A stretch of DNA of 35,682 bases, from positions 1 through 35,682 of the forward strand of contig JAUXTU010000019.1 of the NCBI GenBank assembly GCA_030679145.1. Reading direction: 5' to 3'. Below, in pieces: positions 24,056-31,905 of this stretch (position 1 is its first letter; the number at the start of each line of letters is the position of its first letter). The DNA comes from Bacteroidota bacterium. GTDB lineage: Bacteria > Bacteroidota > Ignavibacteria > UBA10030 > UBA8401. The notes below the pieces were generated by a model, which was given only the letters and a program-made list of their open reading frames with translations, was not told the origin of the DNA and searched no databases. The translations under genes and the position numbers were made by a program.

Positions 24056-25264
24056 AAAATCAGTCTAATTTTATCTTATTGTATGATTGGCACTACGCTG
24101 TTATTCGGCGGTGGATTCCAACTGAACGAACACGGAGCCCGATCAATGGCACAAGCCGGAGCATTTGCAGCCCGTGCATATGATGCATCGGCGGTGTATT
24201 TCAACCCTGCAGGTCTCGCATTCCAAAAACAAAATTCAGTGTATCTCGGTTCAACATTCATTTCACCGGAAATTGATTTCTACGGTCCATCAAACCTCGG
24301 ATCAAACAAAAAAACTTCCATGAAGAATCAGATCTTCACACCAATCAACGCGTATGTACAGTACGGTATCACCGAAGATCTCCATTTTGGGTTTGGAGTG
24401 TATAATCCGTTCGGTTTGGGAACAGAATGGGATCCGATGTGGGACGGACGGAGGATCAGTATTAAAGCAGATCTTCAAACATTCTATTTTTCTCCAACAG
24501 TAGCGTACAAAGTAAATGATCAAATTTCTATCGGTGTTGGTGTGAATATCATCACCGGAGGTGTGGAACTTCGTCAAGAGGTTGCAAGTGTTCCTGTTGG
24601 TGCAACCCCTCCAATCATCGATCTTGAACTTTCAGGTAATAACTTCGGATTTAATGTTGGCTTGCTCTATAAATTTTCGGAGACCGTTTCATTCGGTGCA
24701 TCGTACAGAAGCGGATCGAAAATTGAAGGAACTGGTACAGCAACATTCACACCTAATTATGCTGCACTTCAACTCCCTAATGGAGAAATCAATGGAAATT
24801 TGGAATTGCCCGCAACGGCATATGCCGGGGTTTCAATGAGTCCAATGGAAAATCTTGAAGTTGAAGTTGACTTTCAATATGTCGGCTGGGCGAGCTATAA
24901 AGAATTAAAAGTTAATTTTAAGGCGGATCAATCTTCAACAGTTCTGCCAAAGAATTATGAGAATACATATATCATTCGTGTCGGAGGGGAGTATTCGATG
25001 GATGCTTTAAAAATACGGGGAGGATATTTATTCGATCATTCTCCGGTTCCACAGAAATATGTCGATCCGGTACTTCCCGATGCAGACCGAGATGGTTGGA
25101 ATGTCGGCTTCGGATATCAACTATCTGAAAACATCACCATTGATGCTGCATATCTATTCTTAAAGGTCCGTCAAAACACAGTGACAAACACCGAAACCGT
25201 TTTTGACGGAACATACAATTCAATTGCAAATCTGTTTGCACTGAATATCGGTTATTCATTTTAG
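24053..25264 (+). CDS. OmpP1/FadL family outer-membrane transport protein
   Basis: 403 aa from TTG 24053. The signal peptide is KISLILSYCMIGTTLLFGGG. The mature N-terminus FQLNEHGARSMAQAGAFAAR is the FadL hatch motif (GFQLNEQGARAMGMAGA in relatives), followed by ASAVYFNPAGLAF, the NPA signature. The rest is a 14-strand barrel with typical repeats (YGITEDLHFGFGVYNPFGLG, TEWDPMWDGRR) and a last strand ending in Phe (LFALNIGYSF). FadL proteins let long-chain fatty acids or other hydrophobic compounds cross the outer membrane. The SGNH-hydrolase lipoprotein gene begins 18 bp downstream, suggesting that esters are cleaved outside and the released acid is imported. Confidence 0.93.
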   Translation: MKISLILSYCMIGTTLLFGGGFQLNEHGARSMAQAGAFAARAYDASAVYFNPAGLAFQKQNSVYLGSTFISPEIDFYGPSNLGSNKKTSMKNQIFTPINAYVQYGITEDLHFGFGVYNPFGLGTEWDPMWDGRRISIKADLQTFYFSPTVAYKVNDQISIGVGVNIITGGVELRQEVASVPVGATPPIIDLELSGNNFGFNVGLLYKFSETVSFGASYRSGSKIEGTGTATFTPNYAALQLPNGEINGNLELPATAYAGVSMSPMENLEVEVDFQYVGWASYKELKVNFKADQSSTVLPKNYENTYIIRVGGEYSMDALKIRGGYLFDHSPVPQKYVDPVLPDADRDGWNVGFGYQLSENITIDAAYLFLKVRQNTVTNTETVFDGTYNSIANLFALNIGYSF

Positions 25265-25282
25265 GTTAGAGGAATATTGAAT

Positions 25283-26740
25283 ATGAAAAATTATTTCGGA
25301 GTCTTACTACTTATTACATTTTTTTTGGTCGGGTGTAAAGATGATGCTCCATCCGGCATTCCCGGACCGGGACTTGGCGGCGTAACGGTAAACAAATATA
25401 TTTCCATCGGAAACAGTCTGACCGCAGGATATCAAGCGGGCGGATTGTATGAAGATGGTCAGATCTACAGTTTTCCCAATTTGATCGCTCAACAACTGAA
25501 AATTGCCGGCGCACCACTTGGAAAATTTGAGCAACCGATTTGGGGTAATCCCGGTTCTCCTGATATCTCAGGAAAGACAGCGCGCTTAGAAATTCTTGCC
25601 TGGCCTGCCAGCGGACCTGTGATCGGTTCAAGCGGAGCAACTGCAGGGGTTGCCACAAACTCAAACCTTCCACGTCCGTACGATAATCTTGGAATACCGT
25701 TTGCCTACATTAGCGATTTTTTAGATACAGCGGACTTTGTTGTGAAAAGTGTACCGCTTCCGAAAATATTTTTTCTCCATGTGCTGAGAAATAAATCGTA
25801 TGGAAACAGTGTTTTCGATCAAGCAAGAAAAGTTACACCCAAAGCAGACATCGTTACATTTTGGCTAGGCAATAACGACGTTCTTATATTCGCTATTTAC
25901 GGCGGCACAGCAGTTATTGGCAACACAGTTATTCCAACAGCTCCAACTCCTTCGGCAACTTTTGCAATACAATACGGACAAGCATTCGATTCATTACGCT
26001 CTGCATTCCCGAATGCAAAGATCATCGTCGGTAATATTCCGGATGTTCGTGCAATACCACATTTCACCACTGTTGGTCCTGCCGTTGCAGCAAGTCTGGA
26101 AGGAGCTTTTGCTATCAGTTATCAAAAGCATGGAACAACTGGTGCTGGCGATGCATCCTCTTACTTAACAGAAGCTAATGCGCCGTTATTACCATTAGGG
26201 GCTGGAGCATACGTTGCGAAAATAGGGCAACCCTCTGGACAATGGTATAAAGATAATAGTATCACTCTTCCTGCCGGGATCGATACGACGCAGATGTTCG
26301 GACTCGACTATCGAAATCCAATACCTGACGCTTTGATTTTGGATTCTTTGGAAATTGCAATGGCAGGAGCAGCAGTAACATCATTTAACCAAACAATTGT
26401 AACGGTAACGGCTGCAAAGGGAGCCGCACTTGTTGATATATATAGCATTTTTAACGGTATAAAAAAGAATGGGTTGAAGATTGGCGGAGAAACATTCACC
26501 GCTGATTATCTTGCAGGCGGATTATTCAGTTTGGATGGCATTCATCCCTCTTCAAAAGGAGCAGGAATTGTTGCGAATGAATTTATTAAAACAATGAATT
26601 CAAAATTCGGAATGAATGTACCACAAGTAGATATTTCTCGACTGCCCGGTATTCCGGCACCGCTTGGGAAATATATTGTAAACAGCAAGAGCGGGCTTAA
26701 ACGATCATACGATTCAATGCAGCCATTCTTAAAACAATGA
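25283..26740 (+). CDS. SGNH/GDSL-type hydrolase lipoprotein (GNSL variant)
   Basis: 485 aa from ATG 25283; a TTG two codons earlier is a possible alternative. The lipoprotein signal MKNYFGVLLLITFFLVGC has its Cys at 18. Block I is ISIGNSLTAGY with Ser45 as nucleophile, but with GNS instead of the canonical GDS. Block III is TFWLGNNDVL (the N oxyanion residue), and block V is LDGIHPSSKGAGIVANEF with the catalytic Asp-x-x-His (DGIH). A long insert of about 90 residues between block I and block III is common in the Bacteroidota members. It is an esterase or lipase of the outer envelope. It is cotranscribed with the FadL-type gene and ends at a strong terminator. The D-to-N change in GDS lies next to the nucleophile and is not expected to abolish activity. 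Confidence 0.88.
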   Translation: MKNYFGVLLLITFFLVGCKDDAPSGIPGPGLGGVTVNKYISIGNSLTAGYQAGGLYEDGQIYSFPNLIAQQLKIAGAPLGKFEQPIWGNPGSPDISGKTARLEILAWPASGPVIGSSGATAGVATNSNLPRPYDNLGIPFAYISDFLDTADFVVKSVPLPKIFFLHVLRNKSYGNSVFDQARKVTPKADIVTFWLGNNDVLIFAIYGGTAVIGNTVIPTAPTPSATFAIQYGQAFDSLRSAFPNAKIIVGNIPDVRAIPHFTTVGPAVAASLEGAFAISYQKHGTTGAGDASSYLTEANAPLLPLGAGAYVAKIGQPSGQWYKDNSITLPAGIDTTQMFGLDYRNPIPDALILDSLEIAMAGAAVTSFNQTIVTVTAAKGAALVDIYSIFNGIKKNGLKIGGETFTADYLAGGLFSLDGIHPSSKGAGIVANEFIKTMNSKFGMNVPQVDISRLPGIPAPLGKYIVNSKSGLKRSYDSMQPFLKQ

Positions 26741-26767
26741 CTATATAGAAGATCAGTTTCAGTACAA

Positions 26768-26803
26768 CCAAAAACTCCCGATAATGTCGGGAGTTTTTGG
26801 TCT
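26768..26803. terminator. Strong bidirectional terminator
   Basis: A perfect 14-bp stem CCAAAAACTCCCGA / TCGGGAGTTTTTGG with TAATG loop, 27 bp after the hydrolase stop and 28 bp after the end of the convergent YWTD protein gene. The stem's own T5 run lies at its 3' side on either strand. Confidence 0.9.
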
Positions 26804-26830
26804 AAAGATATCGAATCGTAAGAATGAAAG

Positions 26831-28348
26831 TCATTTAAGCAATATCATTTTTTTAAATACCGCTTTATCACCGCTTTGCAATCTTGCAAAGTATATTCCC
26901 GAAGAATGTTTTGCTCCCTTGAATGTTGTAGAATAACTTCCCGCTTCTTTTACTCCGTTGACCAATGCTGCTACTTCTCTTCCAATTGCATCATATACTT
27001 TAAGAGAAACATTACTCTTCACCGGTATCTGATAACTGATCGTCGTAGAGGGATTAAATGGGTTGGGATAATTCTGCATCAGCGCAAACTCTTTTAACAT
27101 TGTTCCAATTGTGACTTCAACTTCTTGGGTGTATGAGAATTTCCCGTCACGGTCGATCTGTTTTAGTCGGTACGAATACTTTCCTGTAGAGAGATTTTTA
27201 TCGGTATATGAATATTCTTTTGGTGCGTTCGTTGTTCCACTTCCTTCAACAAAGCCAACACTCGACCACTCATGCTGAGCGACCGAGCTGTTCTTTGGCG
27301 AGGGAGTCGAAGCATCCTTCGACGCGCTCATTTCATTCGCTTGCTCAGGATGACCAATGTATTTTCGCTCCACTTCAAACCCATAATTATTTGTTTCCGT
27401 TGCTGTTTTCCATGTTAGTGTTGCAGCATTGTCCATTGCGGATACCGTGAATGCTGTCAGCTCCACCGGAAGTGCAGCTTCGTTCTCTGATACGAACCTA
27501 ATACCGGTAGGATGAGAAACAGTGATTGGAAGTGTTTCAACCGAATTGCCGGCCACCGTTGCTTTGCGAATGCGCGGAGTACTAATTTCAGTCCAGTACA
27601 CAAATCCTCCGGCTGTATCAACCGTTAGATAATTCGGCGTTGCCAGGCTGGATAGAATGACAACCTTGACGAATCCATTCAGAGGGCTCCGGCTGATCGT
27701 ATTGGCATTCGCTTCAGTCCAATATATGTTCCCTCCACTATGATCCACAGCGAGTCCCACCGGACCGTTAAGCCCGCTTACGATAATCTGCGGAGCTGCA
27801 CTGTCATCGAGATCAATACGCTTGATCGTTCCCTCAGTGAATTCTGTCCAGTATAAATGCCGTGTAGCAGCGTCAAGTGCCAGAGCGCGGGGATTTCCTG
27901 TGATACTGTCTAACACGAGAACAGTTTCATTACCTGTTCCATTGAGATGCATACGATTGATTTTTGGTTTCGTCTGCAGATTGGATGTTGCATAATAAAT
28001 CCAGTTGCTGTCTATATCAACGGCGACTCCGCGTACAACAGAAGTGTTGGAAAGTAATTGTGAGGCTGCAGCGAAGCTGGTATCTGTATCATAAATACTT
28101 CCATCAGAGAATTTCAGCTCTGTCCAGAGAATTTTACTGTCTGAAGTAGAATAGGTCAGTGCTTCCGGCAGAGATGATCCGATCAACGGCGTTGTCTGGA
28201 TATTCGATCCATCAACAGCGGATTTTCCGATTACCGGAGAAGAAAATGAAGCATCCAACCAGTACAACGTTTGAGCCTTAAGAGGAAATACAAATAAAAT
28301 AAAGCCGAATAATGTCGAAAAAAAGAAATATTTTTTCTGAAAGTTCAT
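26831..28348 (-). CDS. Type IX secreted YWTD beta-propeller protein with FN3-like and sorting domains
   Basis: 505 aa from ATG 28348 (AAAGGA upstream); the longer frame to 28414 would overlap the preceding gene. Signal peptide MNFQKKYFFFSTLFGFILFV...KAQ. Residues about 28-290 contain LDL-receptor class B (YWTD) units: LYWLD, WIYYATS, HLYWTEFTEGTIKRIDL, NIYWTEANANTISRSPL, FVYWTEISTPRIRK, a six-bladed propeller. Residues 295-415 are an FN3-like domain (ALPVELTAFTVSA ... YSYTDKNLSTGKYSYRLKQI). The last 80 residues are the type IX sorting domain (MQNYPNPFNPSTTISYQIPV ... GIYFARLQSGDKAVFKKMIL). A run of about 34 residues between VERK and VGFVEGSG comes from a palindromic DNA insertion. Likely a secreted, cell-surface anchored protein; the ligand is unknown. 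It follows the tail-collar gene by 34 bp. Confidence 0.88.
   Translation of the reverse strand: MNFQKKYFFFSTLFGFILFVFPLKAQTLYWLDASFSSPVIGKSAVDGSNIQTTPLIGSSLPEALTYSTSDSKILWTELKFSDGSIYDTDTSFAAASQLLSNTSVVRGVAVDIDSNWIYYATSNLQTKPKINRMHLNGTGNETVLVLDSITGNPRALALDAATRHLYWTEFTEGTIKRIDLDDSAAPQIIVSGLNGPVGLAVDHSGGNIYWTEANANTISRSPLNGFVKVVILSSLATPNYLTVDTAGGFVYWTEISTPRIRKATVAGNSVETLPITVSHPTGIRFVSENEAALPVELTAFTVSAMDNAATLTWKTATETNNYGFEVERKYIGHPEQANEMSASKDASTPSPKNSSVAQHEWSSVGFVEGSGTTNAPKEYSYTDKNLSTGKYSYRLKQIDRDGKFSYTQEVEVTIGTMLKEFALMQNYPNPFNPSTTISYQIPVKSNVSLKVYDAIGREVAALVNGVKEAGSYSTTFKGAKHSSGIYFARLQSGDKAVFKKMILLK
27271..27355. repeat. REP-like palindrome inserted in frame in the YWTD protein gene
   Basis: Outer arms TCATGCTGAGC (27271-27281) and GCTCAGGATGA (27344-27354) are reverse complements with one mismatch. 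Inside is a perfect hairpin GTCGAAG-CATC-CTTCGAC (27307-27324), which matches the core of the right REP beside the RAYT (GTCGAAGC-ATC-GCTTCGAC). The insertion keeps the reading frame open, adding about 23 residues relative to a paralogue (29067-31724). Confidence 0.75.
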
Positions 28349-28382
28349 GTTCAATCCTTTGTGAAAAAGTATTGAAAAAAAA

Positions 28383-28994
28383 TTAGGGGCGCGACGGAAA
28401 AATACCTTCAACACAAATTATATAATTGATGCCTGTGTACGGAGGCATATTGTTGTGCGGCTGCGAACTGCCACTGTATCCAACAGACCCTGCACCACCT
28501 AATGAAGTGTTCGGTGTCAAACCATATTGGGGAATTCCTGCTGCGTTACGAGCAGGATATTTTCCCACGGGATTTTCTGAACTTCCAACGGTTGAATCTG
28601 CATACTGCATATATGAATGTGAATGCGATGGCATTTGGGATGAAACCAAAGTAACCGATTCTTCGCCACTCATTTCACCGAGATAGCGTTCGGTAAGATA
28701 CGGACCAGTTCTAGGACCGATTGGCACTCTGCCGCGAAGATCGGGTAATGCAAATGTTGTTTGTCCATCACCGCCATAGGTTGTGCCAAGGATTGAAAAT
28801 AATGCAGTATTTGATGCAATCGAAAGTAACTGCCCATCACAATACATCCAGTACCTAGGTGCAAAAGTACCAGCAAACATACGAATTTCGCCAATAAACC
28901 CATCTTGCGCTTTTACCGATTGAAATCCGGATACCGACAGTATGCCGATAGTAAGCATAATGGTACAGAACGATCTGTTTTTGTTTTTTTTCAT
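28383..28994 (-). CDS. Secreted phage tail collar-domain protein (microcystin-dependent-protein-like)
   Basis: 203 aa with a signal peptide (ILSVSGFQSVKAQ cut before DGFIGEIRMF). The mature part reads GEIRMFAGTFAPRYWMYCDG, LLSIASNTALFSILGTTYGG, TFALPDLRGRVPIGPRTGP, then a long Ser/Gly-rich stretch and a C-terminal QPHNNMPPYTGINYIICVEG. These are the signatures of the phage tail collar fold and of the MdpB-type family. In phages it is part of the fibre; here, with a signal peptide and no phage genes nearby, it is an exported cellular protein. It has no type IX sorting domain, unlike its neighbours. It lies in the cluster between an eight-repeat cargo gene (72 bp) and the YWTD cargo gene (34 bp), probably in one transcript. 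ATG is preceded by AAAGGA. Confidence 0.9.
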   Translation of the reverse strand: MKKNKNRSFCTIMLTIGILSVSGFQSVKAQDGFIGEIRMFAGTFAPRYWMYCDGQLLSIASNTALFSILGTTYGGDGQTTFALPDLRGRVPIGPRTGPYLTERYLGEMSGEESVTLVSSQMPSHSHSYMQYADSTVGSSENPVGKYPARNAAGIPQYGLTPNTSLGGAGSVGYSGSSQPHNNMPPYTGINYIICVEGIFPSRP

Positions 28995-29066
28995 CGAAGC
29001 CGTCCTTTGTTAATAATAATGGTTCTAATTTTTCTGTAAAAGTAAATGCGGGATCTATTCATGCTA

Positions 29067-31724
29067 CTACTTGATCAACATCATCTTCTTCATTTGAACT
29101 TTGTCACCGTTTTGTAATTTCGCAAAATAAATTCCGCTGGAAAGATTCTTCGCGTCAAATGCTCTCTGATGATATTCTCCCGCTTCTGCAATACCATCGA
29201 ACAACGTCGCAACTTCCTGTCCGATTGCGTTGAATATTTTCAGCATTGCTTGACCAGTGACAGGAACGGTGAACTCGATGTTCGTTGTTGGATTAAATGG
29301 ATTAGGATAATTCTGTGCAAGTTCAAATACATTTGGTGCTACTCCCATCTTCACTTCTACCGTGCGGGAAAATGTGTACTGTCCGTTCCGGTCGATCTGT
29401 TTTAACCGATACGCAAATACGCCGCTACCGACATTCCTGTCGCTATATGAATATTGCCGTGCCAATTGTGATGTACCGTTTCCTTCAACAAATCCTACTC
29501 GTTGGAAATTACTTCCGTCTGTGTCCATCGATCTTCGTTCGATGTCGTATCCGAAGTTGTTCGTTTCCGTTGCCACACTCCATGCGATATTGGCATTACG
29601 ACGGTTCGGTGATACAACAAATGATGACAACTCTACTGAAAGTGCTGTCTCATTCAACTCATTGCTTGGTGTTCCGAGATTACCATGCACATCGATTGCT
29701 GCGATACGATAGTAGTATGATGTACCGTTTGTACCTGATGGATCATTATATGTTGTGTCGATTGTAGTGCTCAACTGTGTTCCTGAACCGATCATAAATC
29801 CTGCAGTGGTTGAACGGTAGATTCGGTACTCCATCAAGTCTCCGTCAACTCTGTTCTTGCTCCACTTTAATAATATCCCTCCGCCATTCACCGAGATCAT
29901 TGCACTACCAACTCCTATGGGAGGAATATTATCCACCGAATAGCCGCTGTCTTCAGCAGACAGAATGAAGAGATTTGGATCACTCGTATGGGCTGTAACA
30001 AGATATCTGTATTGGTATGTGCTCGTCGAAGTAGAATCTGTCAATGTCTGAACTACAACGTTATACGTTGGTGACTGAACCGCGGGAACAGTTGTAAAAA
30101 AATCATACAATGTTCCAAGTGTATCGTTCATGGTCTTTGCAAGAGTGACCGAAGAACGTAATGAAGCTACACTACCGGGTGGAATTCTTCTCCAAAGACC
30201 ATAGTACGTTATTTGCCATGTATCAGATAAAGTATCAAGTGCACTCTTGTTCCACTTCAGTCTGATTTTCCCTCCCTGATCTGATGGTATATCCGCTATT
30301 GATGATATCGATGGTTCGACTATACCTAAAAATCTATACCTGTCAACCCTTTGTGCGTAGATGTCATAATTCGTTCCATTACGAAAATCTATCCATGTGA
30401 TGATCGCCCCCCCAAAACCATCACTGACTATTGTTGAATATTGTTGAGAACCTGTTGCAGTCGAAACTGGCTCGCCATTTGCCTTCCATTGCACAGTTCC
30501 GGCAGTATTAATTCTTTGTGTGTAGATGTCATAATTCGTTCCACTGCGAAAATCAGTCCACGTAATAATAGCTCCACCAGAACCGTCACTTATTATTGCT
30601 GGATAGAATTGTTCACCAGTCGTGGTTGAAATGGCAACACCATTAGCTGCCCACAGTACTACACCGGAGACGCTGATCTTTTGTGCATAGATGTCATAAC
30701 TCGTACCACTTCGATAATCAGTCCACGTAATAATTGCTCCCCCTGATCCATCACTGACTAGTGTTGGATTGGTTTGACCATCCGTTGCGTTTGAAATAAC
30801 AACTCCATCTGCTGTCCATTGCACGGCACCAGAAGAATTGATCTTCTGTGCGTAGATGTCATTATTTATTCCACTACGTAAATCATTCCATGTAATGATC
30901 GCTCCACCCGATCCATCACTCACTATTCTTGAATTGTTTTGATCATAATACGCATTTGAAATAACAACTCCATCTGCAGTCCACTGCACTATTCCTGCGG
31001 CATTGATCCTCTGTACGTAGATGTCACCATCCGTCCCGCTCCGAACATCTTGCCACGTGATGATTGCACCACCTGATCCATCAATAGCTATTGTTGGAAG
31101 GTATTGATCATTTGTTGCATTTGAAATAACAACTCCATCTGCTGTCCATTGAACAGCACCTGATGCATTAATCCTCTGTGTGTAGATGTCATAATACGTT
31201 CCACCACGAATATCAGCCCACGTAATAATTGCTCCCCCTGATCCATCGCTGACTATTGTTGGATTCGTTTGATCACTAGCCGCAGTTGAGATAGCAATGC
31301 CATTTGTTGCCCATTGCACGACTCCGAAGGCATTGATCTTCTGTGCATAGATGTCCAAATTTCCACTGCGGGCATCATTCCACGTTATAATCGCTCCGCC
31401 AGATCCATCGCTGACTATTGTTGGATACATTTGATCATTAGCCGGAGTAGAAATTGCAATTCCATCTGTTGTCCACTGTACTACACCGGAGACACTGATC
31501 TTTTGTACATAGATATCATAACTCGTTCCACTTCGAGAATCCTGCCATACAATAATTGCACCACCAGAACCGTCGCTTGCAATTGTGGAATTCGTTTGTT
31601 CGCCAGTAGCTGTTGAAATTACATTATTTATTGCTGGGTTGGTAGACCATTGCGCAGTAAGATTCGCGGTAATCATCAAAAAAAGAATGATATACTTTGT
31701 AGAATAATTAGTAGAAAATCTCAT
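29067..31724 (-). CDS. Type IX secreted protein with eight about 53-aa repeats
   Basis: 885 aa. Signal peptide MRFSTNYSTKYIILFLMITA...TAQ. Residues about 25-460 hold eight tandem units built on PTIVSDGSGGAIITW-D-RSG followed by DIYAQKINASGVVQW and TADGVAIST. The spacing of about 53 residues with paired beta strands suggests blades of a propeller-like or beta-roll array; the number eight fits one propeller, but this is inference. Then come two FN3-like domains (about 470-700; GGGILLKWSKNRVDGDLMEY, SYYYRIAAIDVHGNLG) and a further FN3-like stretch (VELSSFVVSPNRRNANIAWS). The C-terminal type IX sorting domain is LAQNYPNPFNPTTNIEFTVP ... SSGIYFAKLQNGDKVQMKKM. No enzyme motif is visible; an adhesin or surface-structural role is likely. 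A TTGACA/TATGTT promoter lies upstream. Confidence 0.85.
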   Translation of the reverse strand: MRFSTNYSTKYIILFLMITANLTAQWSTNPAINNVISTATGEQTNSTIASDGSGGAIIVWQDSRSGTSYDIYVQKISVSGVVQWTTDGIAISTPANDQMYPTIVSDGSGGAIITWNDARSGNLDIYAQKINAFGVVQWATNGIAISTAASDQTNPTIVSDGSGGAIITWADIRGGTYYDIYTQRINASGAVQWTADGVVISNATNDQYLPTIAIDGSGGAIITWQDVRSGTDGDIYVQRINAAGIVQWTADGVVISNAYYDQNNSRIVSDGSGGAIITWNDLRSGINNDIYAQKINSSGAVQWTADGVVISNATDGQTNPTLVSDGSGGAIITWTDYRSGTSYDIYAQKISVSGVVLWAANGVAISTTTGEQFYPAIISDGSGGAIITWTDFRSGTNYDIYTQRINTAGTVQWKANGEPVSTATGSQQYSTIVSDGFGGAIITWIDFRNGTNYDIYAQRVDRYRFLGIVEPSISSIADIPSDQGGKIRLKWNKSALDTLSDTWQITYYGLWRRIPPGSVASLRSSVTLAKTMNDTLGTLYDFFTTVPAVQSPTYNVVVQTLTDSTSTSTYQYRYLVTAHTSDPNLFILSAEDSGYSVDNIPPIGVGSAMISVNGGGILLKWSKNRVDGDLMEYRIYRSTTAGFMIGSGTQLSTTIDTTYNDPSGTNGTSYYYRIAAIDVHGNLGTPSNELNETALSVELSSFVVSPNRRNANIAWSVATETNNFGYDIERRSMDTDGSNFQRVGFVEGNGTSQLARQYSYSDRNVGSGVFAYRLKQIDRNGQYTFSRTVEVKMGVAPNVFELAQNYPNPFNPTTNIEFTVPVTGQAMLKIFNAIGQEVATLFDGIAEAGEYHQRAFDAKNLSSGIYFAKLQNGDKVQMKKMMLIK
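30340..31640 (-). repeat. Tandem coding repeats of about 160 bp (8 units) in the secreted protein
   Basis: Eight units of roughly 156-165 bp encode the SDGSGGAIITW motif; their conserved blocks lie near 31560, 31390, 31222, 31060, 30900, 30739, 30580 and 30415. They are similar at DNA level to the array in 34710-35682. Not a CRISPR: units are coding throughout with no spacers. Confidence 0.85.
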
Positions 31725-31774
31725 CGGACATCCTAATTGTTAGTGAGAATAAATTATGACTATTGCTTGCAGTC

Positions 31775-31803
31775 AACATACCTAAATCGGACATAGTTGT
31801 CAA
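31775..31803 (-). promoter_or_regulatory. Sigma-70-like promoter of the eight-repeat gene
   Basis: On the minus strand TTGACA (31803-31798), 17-bp spacer, TATGTT (31780-31775), about 50 bp upstream of the ATG. A copy of ATGTCCGAT lies in the spacer and another overlaps the start codon. Confidence 0.65.
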
Positions 31804-31835
31804 TTTTCCGCTTGTATTGCAGAGCACACGATGCT

Positions 31836-31881
31836 GTATAAAAAAAGTCCGATACAATACAAAATTGAAATCGGACTTTTT
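31836..31881 (-). terminator. Terminator after the beta-helix protein gene
   Basis: A perfect 12-bp stem AAAAAGTCCGAT / ATCGGACTTTTT with a 16-nt loop. On the minus strand a T7 tract follows. It separates the 31906-33393 gene from the next cargo gene. Confidence 0.85.
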
Positions 31882-31905
31882 CACGTTGACACCAAAAATA
31901 TTAAT

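Noticed and set aside
30340-31640. CRISPR-like regular repeats
   Set aside because: Units are about 160 bp, coding in one frame, with no spacers and no cas genes.
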